Positions 35,588 through 45,211 are shown, counted from the first letter of the stretch. The stretch: DNA of 64,000 nt from Tateyamaria sp. Alg231-49 (GCF_900143535.1 NZ_FRFA01000011.1:27044-91043); one strand, 5' to 3'. Notes: generated from the letters alone by a model not told the origin. A program made the numbers and translations.

Positions 35588-35750
35588 TTAATCATTTGTG
35601 AGACCGAAATATCCCGGTGCAAAGCAGCTGCTCGCCCGCGCGACGCAACCTGCGGCTTTGGTCCGCACAGCGGGATTTTGTGATGACCTAAACCAGAGCG
35701 ACACGTCCAATCAGCTTGTGCCAATCGCCGCCCTTGGCCGCCTGCGCGTG

Positions 35751-35978
35751 CTACTCCTTGATCGTCAGCGCCGCGACCATGCGCCGGGCCAGAGGTGCCA
35801 CGAACAGCACCACGGGAAAGGCGACCGCCCAGCTGGGCCACCAGCCCCCCATCCATGTCGCGAAAAAGCCGGGGATCAGGCCGACGGCAAGGAATGTCGA
35901 AATACCCGAGACGATGAACGACATCATCCCGCTCAGAAACAGTCCAAAGACGATATGTGCGTAGCGTGCAGGTATCAT
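35751..35978 (-). CDS. DUF2798 domain small membrane protein
   Basis: 75 residues with two membrane helices (about 8-30 and 45-65). AHIVFGLFLSGMMSFIVSGISTF and WPSWAVAFPVVLFVAPLARRMV match DUF2798. Function unknown. Isolated on the minus strand between the DUF1254 gene and the isomerase gene. Confidence 0.82.
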   Translation of the reverse strand: MIPARYAHIVFGLFLSGMMSFIVSGISTFLAVGLIPGFFATWMGGWWPSWAVAFPVVLFVAPLARRMVAALTIKE

Positions 35979-36098
35979 GCTGGCCCCTTCTCCATTCCCT
36001 GTGATGGCTGCGTCCTAGCAGCGCTGCCCAAACCTTGAAAGTGTTCTGGTGCACAACCTCTGCGCGTCTCACCAAACCCCCGCAATTTTGGAGGTCTC

Positions 36099-36206
36099 AT
36101 GTGCGCGTCCTCCCGTCGTTCCGTCCGGCTGGCCAGTGCATTGGGATGGTGGCGTGGAGTGGGCGATTTCTTAACAGGGTATGAATCTGCCGCTGTAAGC
36201 CATTGA
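36099..36206 (+). CDS. Possible 35-residue small protein
   Basis: A 35-codon frame starts ATG TGC GCG and is preceded by TTTTGGAGG with a 4-nt spacer, a strong ribosome site. The peptide is basic at its N-terminus (SSRRSVRLASALGWWRG) and has no recognised family. It occupies most of the otherwise empty gap between the DUF2798 and isomerase genes. It could be chance. Confidence 0.3.
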   Translation: MCASSRRSVRLASALGWWRGVGDFLTGYESAAVSH

Positions 36207-36222
36207 TTTTATTTGTGCCAAC

Positions 36223-36990
36223 TCATGTCCCAGCGTGGGACACCCGCCAGCCCAGACCCGCCTCCGTGCGCCCCTGAGGCGTATATTCCGCGCTGACCCA
36301 GCCTTCATATCCGCCGGCATCAATGGCCGCAAAAAGGGCTGGAAAATCGATCTCCCCGGTCCCCGGGGGCGTCCGATCCGGCGCGTCTCCGATCTGAATA
36401 TGCCGGATCAGCGGGCGCAGTTTTTCAAAGGTTTCAAGAGCATCCCCCGTGATCACCTGAGCATGATAGCTGTCATATTGAAGGGCCACATTCGACGCAC
36501 CAACCGCCTCGATAATCTCGGCGGCAAGGTCAAAGCTGGAGAGAAAATACCCCGGCTGAGCGATCTGATTGAGCGGCTCCAAACAAAGGCAAAGACCCTC
36601 AGGCAAATCGGCGGCCGCACGCTTTAGATTGGCGATCATTGTCTCTTTCGCCGCATCGCCCTGACCCACACCGCTCATCATATGGATGAACCGCGCCCCT
36701 AAAGCCTGCGCATATCGCACGGCCCGGCGCATATCATAGTCAAACCGTGCCTCACCGCCGGGGGTCGCCGCAAAACCCCGCGCGCCGCCCGCATAATTCG
36801 GACCCGGCGCGTTCAAAAGTACCATCTCCAGCCCGTTTCGCTGAAGCGCCTTTTGCGTCTCCGGAGCAGGGGTGTCGTAAGGGAATAGGATTTCGACCGC
36901 CTCAAATCCAGCGTCCGCCGCAGCATCAAAGCGGTCGAGATAGGGCAACTCGGCCCAAAGGTGTGTCAGGTTGGCAGCAAACTTCGGCAT
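36223..36990 (-). CDS. Hydroxypyruvate isomerase/2-oxo-tetronate isomerase family (Hyi/OtnI)
   Basis: 255 residues, TIM-barrel xylose isomerase-like. Hyi landmarks: FAANLTHLWAELPYLDRF at the start, GFEAVEILFPYDTPA, ALQRNGLEMVLLNAP, GVGQGDAA, metal ligand Glu in LCLEPLNQI, DSYHAQVITGD, HIQIGDAPDRTPPGTGEIDF and the final Glu in EGWVSAEYTPQG. It interconverts hydroxypyruvate and tartronate semialdehyde, or 2- and 3-oxo-tetronate. The gap to the SDR gene (37027) is 36 nt on the same strand, so they may be co-transcribed. The DenD-like gene at 5.7 kb makes the tetronate role attractive but not proven. Confidence 0.9.
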   Translation of the reverse strand: MPKFAANLTHLWAELPYLDRFDAAADAGFEAVEILFPYDTPAPETQKALQRNGLEMVLLNAPGPNYAGGARGFAATPGGEARFDYDMRRAVRYAQALGARFIHMMSGVGQGDAAKETMIANLKRAAADLPEGLCLCLEPLNQIAQPGYFLSSFDLAAEIIEAVGASNVALQYDSYHAQVITGDALETFEKLRPLIRHIQIGDAPDRTPPGTGEIDFPALFAAIDAGGYEGWVSAEYTPQGRTEAGLGWRVSHAGT

Positions 36991-37026
36991 GACCGGCAGG
37001 CTAGCCCGCCCTTGGACGCAACGCCA

Positions 37027-37728
37027 TCAAAACGTCTCGACCCATGGGCGCAAAGCGATCTCGTTTGACCAAGCCGAACGGTGCTGGTCAATCAACTGGA
37101 TGTAAGCCCCCGCGATGGCGTCCGGATCCAGCATCTTGTCCGTGCCATCGTCCGTACGCTCAGGCCAGGCGGTATTGGAAATGCCACCGTCGATGTTGAC
37201 CCACGCCACATGGATACCTTTTGGGTGCAGTTCCCGCGCCATGGATTGAGCAAGGCCGCGCTGTGCAAACTTGCCCATCGCAAAAGGAGCTGAGTTCGGG
37301 AACCCTTTGACGCCAGCAGAGGCCCCTGTGAACAGGATTGTGCCCCGCTTGCCCTCCTGAGCGGGCTGGGCCTGCATCACTTTGGCAGCCGCACGGCCCA
37401 TCAGGAAGGATCCGAACGCGGTGATTTCGATGGCGCGGCGGACCTCTTCGGGATCAAGGTCGGCCACCGGACCACGAACGCGCGCAGACGGGTTATAAAC
37501 GGCGACATCCAACCGACCTTCGATAGAAGCAAAGAGCGCATCAACATCGCCCGGATCACTGCCATCCAGTGCAACAGTGCGCGCCTGCGTTTCTTCGGCA
37601 AGCACCGCCAGTTTGTCGGTGTTGCGTGCCGCGAGGACAATGGCGTTCCCACGCGCATGCAATTGCCGCGCCAGTGACGCGGACAGCCCACTGCCTGCGC
37701 CGATGATCAAAGCCGTTCCTTTGGTCAT
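37027..37728 (-). CDS. SDR family protein with catalytic Tyr replaced by Phe
   Basis: 233 residues. The nucleotide-binding segment ALIIGAGSGLSASLARQL is present, and Asn of NNAG is kept only partly (VYNPSARVRG). The Ser region is FTGASAG, but the YxxxK position reads FAMGK (in SAPFAMGKFAQRGL), so the catalytic Tyr is Phe while Lys remains. The GGAGA site 7 nt upstream sets the start at 37728. Close relatives of this branch, as I recall, also carry Phe here, so it may be a non-canonical or non-enzymatic SDR. Upstream of the isomerase gene. Confidence 0.86.
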   Translation of the reverse strand: MTKGTALIIGAGSGLSASLARQLHARGNAIVLAARNTDKLAVLAEETQARTVALDGSDPGDVDALFASIEGRLDVAVYNPSARVRGPVADLDPEEVRRAIEITAFGSFLMGRAAAKVMQAQPAQEGKRGTILFTGASAGVKGFPNSAPFAMGKFAQRGLAQSMARELHPKGIHVAWVNIDGGISNTAWPERTDDGTDKMLDPDAIAGAYIQLIDQHRSAWSNEIALRPWVETF

Positions 37729-37874
37729 ATCTCTGTCTCCAAGCCATAGGTTGCGCGGCGGAGGGAACCTCTGCCGTCCGCCCACAATGCAATCCAATGT
37801 TCCAAAAGGCCAAGATCATCCAATGCACAGGCGATGTGCACCTTGAAGTAAGGCTTGTGTATCGTGCGCCAGGA

Positions 37875-38450
37875 TCAGGGCAATTCGGCTGACGGAATTA
37901 CCCCGAAGAACTGTCCGCCCGACCAAACGCCAAACCAGTCGTCTTCGTGCACGCACAAATCAACCAGACGGTAAAAGCTCTTGCGGTCGATCAGCGCCTC
38001 AAGATCTGCGCGGATCAAAATGTAGGGCGAAGGTTCGCCTGTCTCAGGATCACGCTCCACGCGGATGGGATGCTCGGCTCCGGCTGCGGCCACATCCCCC
38101 ACGTGGGTGGTAAATGTCAGGGTTTGCGCAACGCCCTCCCCCTCGAGTTCAAAATCAACCGCCACAAACGGCGCATCATCCACCGTGATCCCGACCTTTT
38201 CGACCGGAGTCACAAGGAAATATTTGCCCTCTTCCCGCTTGAGAATCGATGAGAACAATTTGACCAAACCGGGCCGCCCGATGGGGGTACCCTGATAAAA
38301 CCACGTCCCATCCCGGGCGATCCGCATGTCCAGATCACCGCAAAACGGAGGATTCCACAGATGTACAGGCGGCAAACCGCGTGTTTTTACTGCATTGATC
38401 GACGCAACCAGCCCTTCGGCATCCGGTGTCACAGTTTTTTGTCCACTCAT
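37875..38450 (-). CDS. DUF1285 domain-containing protein
   Basis: About 191 residues. PPVHLWNPPFCGDLDMRIARDGTWFYQGTPIGRPGLVKLFSSIL near the N-terminus is the DUF1285 core (shown here by its landmarks WNPPFCGD and FYQGTPIGR), followed by YFLVTPVEKVGI, VAVDFELEG and the C-terminal DWFGVWSGGQFFGVIP. Function unknown. ATG codons at 38450 and 38462 and a TTG at 38477 are possible starts; 38450 fits the family. Divergent from the moxR operon with a short gap. Confidence 0.86.
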   Translation of the reverse strand: MSGQKTVTPDAEGLVASINAVKTRGLPPVHLWNPPFCGDLDMRIARDGTWFYQGTPIGRPGLVKLFSSILKREEGKYFLVTPVEKVGITVDDAPFVAVDFELEGEGVAQTLTFTTHVGDVAAAGAEHPIRVERDPETGEPSPYILIRADLEALIDRKSFYRLVDLCVHEDDWFGVWSGGQFFGVIPSAELP

Positions 38451-38518
38451 ATCTTTTGCCATTCCACCTTTAGGCAATAGGTTGTCAAATAGAGTATATC
38501 CCGAAGGAAAGAGAAGTC

Positions 38519-39526
38519 ATGACCCCATCCGAGGATCTTGTTGCCGACATAGAAGTTTTGGGAGGCAAGCTGGCCGAAGCGAAAGCCTCGATCACCAAGC
38601 GCTTTATCGGACAGGAGCGGGTGGTCGATCTGACCCTCACAGCCCTGCTATGCGGCGGTCACGGTCTGCTGATTGGTCTGCCCGGCCTGGGCAAGACACG
38701 ATTGGTCGAAACCCTCAGCACAGTGATGGGTCTAGACGGCAGCCGCATCCAGTTCACACCTGACCTGATGCCTGCTGATATCCTGGGGTCCGAGGTTCTG
38801 GATACGGACGACGACGGCAACCGCAGTTTCCGATTCGTGCCGGGCCCTGTATTTTGCCAATTGTTGATGGCAGATGAAATCAACCGCGCCAGCCCGCGCA
38901 CCCAATCAGCCCTGTTGCAGGCGATGCAGGAAAAGACGGTGACTGTGGCGGGACAAGACCGCCCCCTCGGCGTGCCGTTCCACGTTCTGGCCACTCAGAA
39001 CCCGATTGAGCAGGAGGGGACATATCCCCTGCCCGAAGCGCAGCTTGACCGTTTCCTTGTGCAGATTGACGTCCTTTACCCGGACCGCGCGACCGAGCGC
39101 GACATTCTTCTGGCCACGACCGGAACAGAGGACGCGCAGGCCACTGCCGTCTTCTCGGATGGTGAGTTGCTTGCGGCGCAAACTTTGCTGCGCCGGATGC
39201 CTGTGGGCGACAGTGTGGTTGAATTGATCCTCGATCTGGTACGTGCCTTCCGTCCATCAGAACCTGATTCATCTGCCCAAGTGCGCGAAACCGTCGCCTG
39301 GGGTCCTGGCCCACGTGCGGCACAGGCCCTCATGTTGGCCGTGCGTGCACGCGCCCTGTTGCAGGGGCGTCTTGCGCCCTCGGCCGAGGATGTTATCGAC
39401 ATGGCCCGCCCTGTTCTGTCCCACCGTATGGCGCTGAACTTTGCGGCACGCGCCCGTGGGGATAGCCTGTCAGACCTGATCGAGGAAACCGCCGCCACGC
39501 TCAGCCGCCAAGAGGCTGCCGCGTGA
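38519..39526 (+). CDS. MoxR family AAA+ ATPase
   Basis: 335 residues. Walker A GLPGLGKTRLVE, Walker B LLMADEINRASPRTQ, sensor-1 VLATQNPIEQEGTYPLPEAQLDRF and arginine finger region. MoxR ATPases act as chaperones that assemble or activate von Willebrand-type complexes. First of four overlapping plus-strand genes. RBS AAGGAAAGAG at good spacing. Confidence 0.95.
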   Translation: MTPSEDLVADIEVLGGKLAEAKASITKRFIGQERVVDLTLTALLCGGHGLLIGLPGLGKTRLVETLSTVMGLDGSRIQFTPDLMPADILGSEVLDTDDDGNRSFRFVPGPVFCQLLMADEINRASPRTQSALLQAMQEKTVTVAGQDRPLGVPFHVLATQNPIEQEGTYPLPEAQLDRFLVQIDVLYPDRATERDILLATTGTEDAQATAVFSDGELLAAQTLLRRMPVGDSVVELILDLVRAFRPSEPDSSAQVRETVAWGPGPRAAQALMLAVRARALLQGRLAPSAEDVIDMARPVLSHRMALNFAARARGDSLSDLIEETAATLSRQEAAA

Positions 39527-40404
39527 CAAGCCCCGTCGCTCTGCGAGAAAAAGCCGAGACACAGGCCGCGCGCCTGCCCGCCCTTTTGGCGCGGGCAGAG
39601 CATCTGGCAGGCGCTGTCCTGCTGGGCGATCACGGCCGGCGGCGCGCAGGTATGGGCGATGATTTCTGGCAATACCGCCCAGCCCAGTTGGGCGATAGCC
39701 GCCGCATGATTGACCACCGACGCAGCGCTATGGGTGACGTTCAGTTCGTGCGCGAACGCGAGTGGCAGATAGCCCAATCCGTTATGCTGTGGGTTGATCA
39801 GGGCGCATCGATGAACTTTGCCTCAACCAAGGACCTCACAACAAAAGCTGAGCGCGCTCGAGTCCTTGCGTTGGCCTGTGCGATCTTGTTGGTGCGTGGC
39901 GGGGAACGCGTCGGGCTGACGGGTACACGATTGCCACCACGCCGGGGCAACATGCAGGTCATGCGGTTGGCCGAGATGTTTTCTGAAGATGCCGATGAGG
40001 ACTATGCCCCCCCGGAACACCGGGCGATGGTGCCGCATGCCCGCGCGCTGTTCGTCTCTGATTTCATGGGTGATATCGAAGCCGTGCGCACCGCATTGAC
40101 CAAGGCCGCGGATCGCGGAGTGCGTGGCGTTCTGCTCCATGTGCTTGACCCGGCAGAAGAAGCGTTTCCGTTCCGTGGGCGCACTGTCTTTCAAAGCATG
40201 GGCGGCACTCTCGAGCATGAAACCCTCAAAGCCTCTGACCTGAAGGACCGCTATCTTGAGCGGCTCGCTGAACGCAAGGCCGAGTTACAGCATCTCTGTT
40301 CGGTTGCGGGCTGGACCTATGGCCTGCACCACACAGACACCTCCGCACAATCCGGTTTGCTGTGGATTTGGCGGGCACTTGATGGTGGAAGGGCGCGCAC
40401 GTGA
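39523..40404 (+). CDS. DUF58 domain-containing protein
   Basis: 293 residues. GDHGRRRAGMGDDFWQYRPAQLGDSRRMIDHRRSA near the start is the DUF58 core (landmarks FWQYRPAQLGD and IDHRRSA); LWVDQGASMNFAST and later LFVSDFMGDIEAV follow the vWA fold with MIDAS-like motifs. Works with MoxR. GTG start overlaps moxR stop by 4 nt. Confidence 0.93.
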   Translation: MTSPVALREKAETQAARLPALLARAEHLAGAVLLGDHGRRRAGMGDDFWQYRPAQLGDSRRMIDHRRSAMGDVQFVREREWQIAQSVMLWVDQGASMNFASTKDLTTKAERARVLALACAILLVRGGERVGLTGTRLPPRRGNMQVMRLAEMFSEDADEDYAPPEHRAMVPHARALFVSDFMGDIEAVRTALTKAADRGVRGVLLHVLDPAEEAFPFRGRTVFQSMGGTLEHETLKASDLKDRYLERLAERKAELQHLCSVAGWTYGLHHTDTSAQSGLLWIWRALDGGRART

Positions 40405-43169
40405 CTGTTTTTGGGCCCATTGGTTTTGCCGCGCCGTGGCTGCTGGTCGCGCTTATTGCGCTGCCGATCCTTTGGCTGATCCTGCGCGCGATCCCGCCCG
40501 CGCCGATCCGTCAGCGTTTCCCGGGCGTGGCACTCTTGTTGGGCCTCAAGGACGACGAATCTGTATCCGACCGCACCCCTTGGTGGCTTTTGCTGCTGCG
40601 CATGCTCGCTGTGGCTGCGATGATTATCGGCCTCGCCGGGCCTGTCCTGAACCCCGAAGATGATGGCCAAGCCGGAAACGGGCCTCTGCTTGTTGTGATG
40701 GACGGCAGTTGGGCGGGGGCGGCCCAATGGTCCCGTCAAATCGAAGCGGTGGAAGGCGAATTGCGCCGTGCCGGAGCGGCAGATCGTCAGGTTGCTCTGC
40801 TAAACTTGGCCGATCCGGAATCGACAGTCTTTCAGACCGCCAATACGATCACAACGCGCCTGCCCGGGGTTGTTCCGTCCCCTTGGCAACCCGGTGATCC
40901 AAGCTCTTTGACCGCCAATCTGCCCGATGGAGATTTTGAAACGGTTTGGTTCAGTGATGGGGTGGATTATCCAGGTCAATCGGACATCCTTGCCGCTTTG
41001 GAATCGCGTGGGACTGTCCGGGTCGTTCAGGCCGTTTCCGATGTGATTGCATTGACCCCGGCGCGGTACGTCGACGGGTTGATTGAGCTGACTGCCTTGC
41101 GCGTCTCTGCTGGCCCTGAACGGGGCGTCACTGTTCTGGCGCAGGGTCGGGATCCGGCCGGAAATGCCGCGATACTGGCCAACGCCAATGCCGTATTCGA
41201 TGCCGGAACCACCAGCGCGGACACTGCCCTTTCCCTACCAGCCGAGTTGCGGGCGCGCGTCACCCGTTTTGAGGTACAGGGCGCGAAATCTTCGGGTGCT
41301 GTAACTCTGGTAGATGACAGCCTGCGTCGCCGGGAGATCGCACTGATCGCAGGCCGCGAGGGGCGTGAAGGCCTCGAATTGCTCTCACCGCTGCATTACC
41401 TTGAACGTGCGCTGGCACCCACGGCGGACCTGTTGGGCGGTGCCCTTAGCGATGTTCTGCCTGCCAACCCTGATGTGATTGTTCTTGCCGATGTGGCCAC
41501 TCTTTCGGACGGCGAAGCCGAGGCGATTTCCGGCTGGATCGATCAGGGCGGACTGCTCTTGCGTTTTGCCGGGCCGCGTGTGGCCGCCAGCGATGTTTCA
41601 CGCGTCAATGAGGATCCGCTCATGCCTGTTCGTCTGCGGTCTGGCGGGCGCAGCGTCGGCGGCGCGATGAGCTGGGGATCTCCCAAGACCCTCGCTCCTT
41701 TTACGGAAGGGTCGCCATTCTTTGGTCTTGAGGTTCCCGATGACGTCGCCATCACCGCCCAAGTGATGGCCCAACCCGACCCGACCCTTGCCGAGCGGGT
41801 GATTGCAGAGTTGAGCGATGGCACACCATTGGTAACCCGCAAGCGTGTCGGACAGGGCCAGATCGTTTTGTTTCACGTCACGGCCAATGCCGAATGGTCG
41901 TCCCTGCCCCTTTCGGGCCTGTTTGTGGAAATGCTCGAACGGCTCGCGGTGTCGTCTACGAGTTCTGCGCCCAATGCAGACGATCTGGAGGGCACAATAT
42001 GGACACCCCAAATCGTCATGGATGGTTTCGGAGACTTGCGGGACGCAGGCGCGATGCCGGGCGTGCCTGGTCCAAAGCTGGTCTCGGACCCCGCCGGGCC
42101 GAACCTTTTACCCGGCGTCTACATCTCGGGCGAACGCAGCCTTGCGCGCAATGTTCTCACAGCAGAGGCGGTTTTGACCCCCACGGAATGGCCTGCGCGG
42201 ATCGAAGTGTCTGGCCTTGCAGTCATCCCCGAACAACCGCTTGGTGGCATTTTGTTGGCGGCCGCAATCGGGCTGTTGCTGGCTGACATCATCGCGTCTC
42301 TGGCACTTTCGGGACGGTTGACTGGCGGTGTCCGCGCACGTGGCCCGGCGGCGCTGATTGCGGCACTTTTGGTCGCGCCTATGGCCCCCGGTCCCGCGCA
42401 TGCCCAACAAAGTGCCGAGGATGAAATTGCTGCCGCTTCCGAAGTTGTGCTGGCCCATGTCATCACCGGCAACAGCCAAGTCGACGAAGTGGCACAGGCC
42501 GGGCTGCGCGGCCTGTCAGATACTCTGTTCTTCCGCACCTCGGTCGAACCTGCGCCGCCTATCAGCGTGGACCTCGAAACGGATGAGCTGGCGTTTTTCC
42601 CAATCCTCTACTGGCCCGTCACACCGGATCAGCCGCGCCCGTCACGCGAAGCCTATGGCAAGTTGAACGACTACCTGCGGTCCGGTGGGCTCATCCTTTT
42701 TGACACCCGTGACGGTGACATCGCAGGCTTTGGGACAGCCAGCCCGAACGGGCGCAAGTTGCAAGACTTGGCAGCGCCGCTCGACATCCCAGCCCTTGAA
42801 CCGATCCCACGCGATCACGTTCTAACGCGCACCTTTTACCTCCTGCAGGACTTTCCGGGCCGCCATTTGAACGGCGAGGTTTGGGTCGAGGCCGCACCCC
42901 CCGGCGCAGAACAGGTCGAAGGGATGCCATTCCGCAACCTCAATGACGGCGTCACGCCAGTCGTGATCGGTGGCAATGACTGGGCGGCAGCGTGGGCTGT
43001 CACCCCAAGCGGTCAAGCGATGCTACCGGTGGGTCGCGGATTTGGCGGAGAACGTCAGCGCGAGTTGGCTTACCGCTTCGGAGTGAACCTCGTCATGCAT
43101 GTGCTCACCGGAAACTACAAAAGCGATCAGGTCCACGTGCCTGCACTGCTTGATCGGCTTGGCCAATGA
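40401..43169 (+). CDS. BatA-type N-terminus plus DUF4159 membrane protein
   Basis: 922 residues. The N-terminus has the BatA membrane helix pair (AAPWLLVALIALPILWLILR about 7-28 and WWLLLLRMLAVAAMIIGLAG about 57-76) with the FPGVALLLGL linker. A long periplasmic or lumenal vWA/GATase-like portion follows, then membrane helices about 615-665 and a C-terminal DUF4159 domain (about 690-920; LAFFPILYWPVTPDQPRPS, GGLILFDTRDGD, NDWAAAW). Overlaps DUF58 by 4 nt and the next gene by 4 nt. The MoxR-DUF58-DUF4159 string is a conserved alphaproteobacterial envelope unit of unclear function. Confidence 0.9.
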   Translation: MTVFGPIGFAAPWLLVALIALPILWLILRAIPPAPIRQRFPGVALLLGLKDDESVSDRTPWWLLLLRMLAVAAMIIGLAGPVLNPEDDGQAGNGPLLVVMDGSWAGAAQWSRQIEAVEGELRRAGAADRQVALLNLADPESTVFQTANTITTRLPGVVPSPWQPGDPSSLTANLPDGDFETVWFSDGVDYPGQSDILAALESRGTVRVVQAVSDVIALTPARYVDGLIELTALRVSAGPERGVTVLAQGRDPAGNAAILANANAVFDAGTTSADTALSLPAELRARVTRFEVQGAKSSGAVTLVDDSLRRREIALIAGREGREGLELLSPLHYLERALAPTADLLGGALSDVLPANPDVIVLADVATLSDGEAEAISGWIDQGGLLLRFAGPRVAASDVSRVNEDPLMPVRLRSGGRSVGGAMSWGSPKTLAPFTEGSPFFGLEVPDDVAITAQVMAQPDPTLAERVIAELSDGTPLVTRKRVGQGQIVLFHVTANAEWSSLPLSGLFVEMLERLAVSSTSSAPNADDLEGTIWTPQIVMDGFGDLRDAGAMPGVPGPKLVSDPAGPNLLPGVYISGERSLARNVLTAEAVLTPTEWPARIEVSGLAVIPEQPLGGILLAAAIGLLLADIIASLALSGRLTGGVRARGPAALIAALLVAPMAPGPAHAQQSAEDEIAAASEVVLAHVITGNSQVDEVAQAGLRGLSDTLFFRTSVEPAPPISVDLETDELAFFPILYWPVTPDQPRPSREAYGKLNDYLRSGGLILFDTRDGDIAGFGTASPNGRKLQDLAAPLDIPALEPIPRDHVLTRTFYLLQDFPGRHLNGEVWVEAAPPGAEQVEGMPFRNLNDGVTPVVIGGNDWAAAWAVTPSGQAMLPVGRGFGGERQRELAYRFGVNLVMHVLTGNYKSDQVHVPALLDRLGQ

Positions 43170-45211
43170 CCGGAACTGTCCTTTTTGACCCGCTGTTGCC
43201 TTGGCCTGTTTTGGCCATTTTGGCGGCCATTGTCTTGGGCGGCGTCGTTCTGGCCGTGATGCGCGGTCTGTCCGGCTGGGCACTGCGTGGCATGGCCGGG
43301 CTGGTCATTCTTGGCGCGCTTTCTGGCCCATCACTTCAGGAAGAAGACCGCGCGCCATTGAACGATATCGTCATTCTCGCCGAAGACCAAAGTGCAAGCC
43401 AGCGGTTGCGAGACCGGCCGGACCAAACCGAAAGCACGGCAAACGCAATCGCCGCAACCCTCGCCGCGCGCGAAGGCACCGAAGTACGGCGTATCACCGT
43501 GCCGGATGGGGACGAAGACACTGGCACCCGCTTGATGAGCGCGCTGTCGGATGCGCTGGCCGAAGAACCGCGCGCGCGTATTGCAGGCCTTATCGCGATC
43601 AGCGACGGGGTTGTGCACGACGCTGACCTGCCGTTGGAATTGCCCGCGCCGTTGCACGTCCTGCTGACCGGCAAGGACACGGATTGGGACCGCCGCCTAT
43701 TGGTCAAAAATGCGCCGGCCTTTGCCATCATTGGCGAATCCGTCACGCTGACCTTGCGGATCGAAGACAGCGGCGCGGCCCCGAGCGACGCAGGCACCGC
43801 CCCGCTGGACATCTCTGTCGACGGCTCTGAACCGCAGCGGTTCAACGTCCGTATTGGCGAGGATATCGATCTGCCCATCACCTTGCCCCATGGCGGGCGC
43901 AATGTGATCCAGTTTTCGGTTCCCGAAGCCGAGGGTGAGTTGACCGACCGCAACAACACAGCATTGATCCAAATGAACGGGGTGCGTGACCGGTTGCGTG
44001 TGCTGCTGGTATCGGGCGAACCGCATGCGGGTGGGCGTACATGGCGCAATCTGCTCAAGTCAGACAGTTCTGTCGATCTCGTCCACTTCACCATTCTGCG
44101 CCCGCCAGAAAAGCAGGACGGCGTGCCCGTTGGAGAGTTGTCCTTGATCGCCTTTCCAACGCGAGAATTGTTCCTCGAAAAGATCGACGATTTCGATCTG
44201 ATCATCTTTGATCGCTATAAACGGCGGGGGATTCTGCCGTCGCTCTATCTCGACAACGTTGCCCGCTATATCCGCGATGGCGGCGCAGTTCTGGTCGCGG
44301 CAGGGCCCGATTTTGCTGGTGCCGACAGTCTTTACCGCTCACCACTTGGGACCGTCATGCCCGCTGAACCGTCTGCCCGCGTGCTGGAAGAGGCCTATCG
44401 CCCCACAGTGTCCGAAATTGGCGTGCGCCACCCGGTCACAATCGGCATGCCCGGCGCAGGTGACTGGGGCCGCTGGTTGCGCCAGATCGATGTGGCCGCA
44501 CGACAAGACAGTGTGGTGGTAATGGAAGGTATCGACAATCGCCCACTACTGGTGCTGGAGCGGGTTGAGGAGGGGCGCGTTGCGCTGCTGGCCTCGGACC
44601 ACGCGTGGCTGTGGAATCGCGGGTATGAAGGAGGCGGTCCGCAATTGGAATTGCTGCGTCGGCTTGCCCACTGGATGATGAAAGAACCCGAGCTGGAAGA
44701 AGAAGCGCTGACCGCCATTGCCACAGGTCAGTCCATGCGCATCCAGCGTCGCACATTGTCTGACGCTGTGCCGCCTGTCACTGTGACCGACCCAAACGGC
44801 ACGACTGTTGAACTGTCCCTCACAGAGGTGGCTCCGGGCCAGTTCGAAACCCGTTTTGACGGGCCTGAGATCGGGCTTTACCGCTTGGAGAACGGAGAGC
44901 AAAGCGCAGTCATTGGCCTTGGACCCGCAGCGCCTAAAGAGTTCGAAGCAACCATCGCAACTGCTGATATCATCGGCGAGCGGGTGGCCAGCACCCGTGG
45001 TGGAGTATTGCGCATCGAAGAAGGCGTGCCGCGCATCCGGACAGTACGCGAGGGCCGACCTGCCGCAGGACGCGGTTGGATCGGGATCACGCCACGCGGT
45101 GCTTACGAGACACAAGATGTGCGCCAGATGGCCTTGTTGCCCCCGTGGTTGGTTCTGCTTTTGGCAGCAGGGTTTATTACCGGCGCATGGTTGCGCGAAG
45201 GGCGCCGCTAA
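43166..45211 (+). CDS. Large membrane-anchored protein, glutamine-amidotransferase-like/BatA-related
   Basis: 681 residues. N-terminal membrane helices (about 10-30, 35-52) are followed by a periplasmic region with a vWA-like segment (IVILAEDQSASQRL, LIAISDGVVHD), an Ig-like stretch, a class I glutamine amidotransferase-like segment (VLLVSGEPHAGGR, LIIFDRYKRRGIL, GAVLVAAGPDF) and a C-terminal helix (about 655-672; LPPWLVLLLAAGFITGAW). Last of the moxR operon. Its stop TAA overlaps the stop of pbpC on the other strand. Specific function unknown. Confidence 0.82.
   Translation: MTGTVLFDPLLPWPVLAILAAIVLGGVVLAVMRGLSGWALRGMAGLVILGALSGPSLQEEDRAPLNDIVILAEDQSASQRLRDRPDQTESTANAIAATLAAREGTEVRRITVPDGDEDTGTRLMSALSDALAEEPRARIAGLIAISDGVVHDADLPLELPAPLHVLLTGKDTDWDRRLLVKNAPAFAIIGESVTLTLRIEDSGAAPSDAGTAPLDISVDGSEPQRFNVRIGEDIDLPITLPHGGRNVIQFSVPEAEGELTDRNNTALIQMNGVRDRLRVLLVSGEPHAGGRTWRNLLKSDSSVDLVHFTILRPPEKQDGVPVGELSLIAFPTRELFLEKIDDFDLIIFDRYKRRGILPSLYLDNVARYIRDGGAVLVAAGPDFAGADSLYRSPLGTVMPAEPSARVLEEAYRPTVSEIGVRHPVTIGMPGAGDWGRWLRQIDVAARQDSVVVMEGIDNRPLLVLERVEEGRVALLASDHAWLWNRGYEGGGPQLELLRRLAHWMMKEPELEEEALTAIATGQSMRIQRRTLSDAVPPVTVTDPNGTTVELSLTEVAPGQFETRFDGPEIGLYRLENGEQSAVIGLGPAAPKEFEATIATADIIGERVASTRGGVLRIEEGVPRIRTVREGRPAAGRGWIGITPRGAYETQDVRQMALLPPWLVLLLAAGFITGAWLREGRR

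Noticed and set aside
35497..36075. 192-codon minus-strand frame over the DUF2798 gene
   Set aside because: Different frame from the recognisable DUF2798 protein and without family features.
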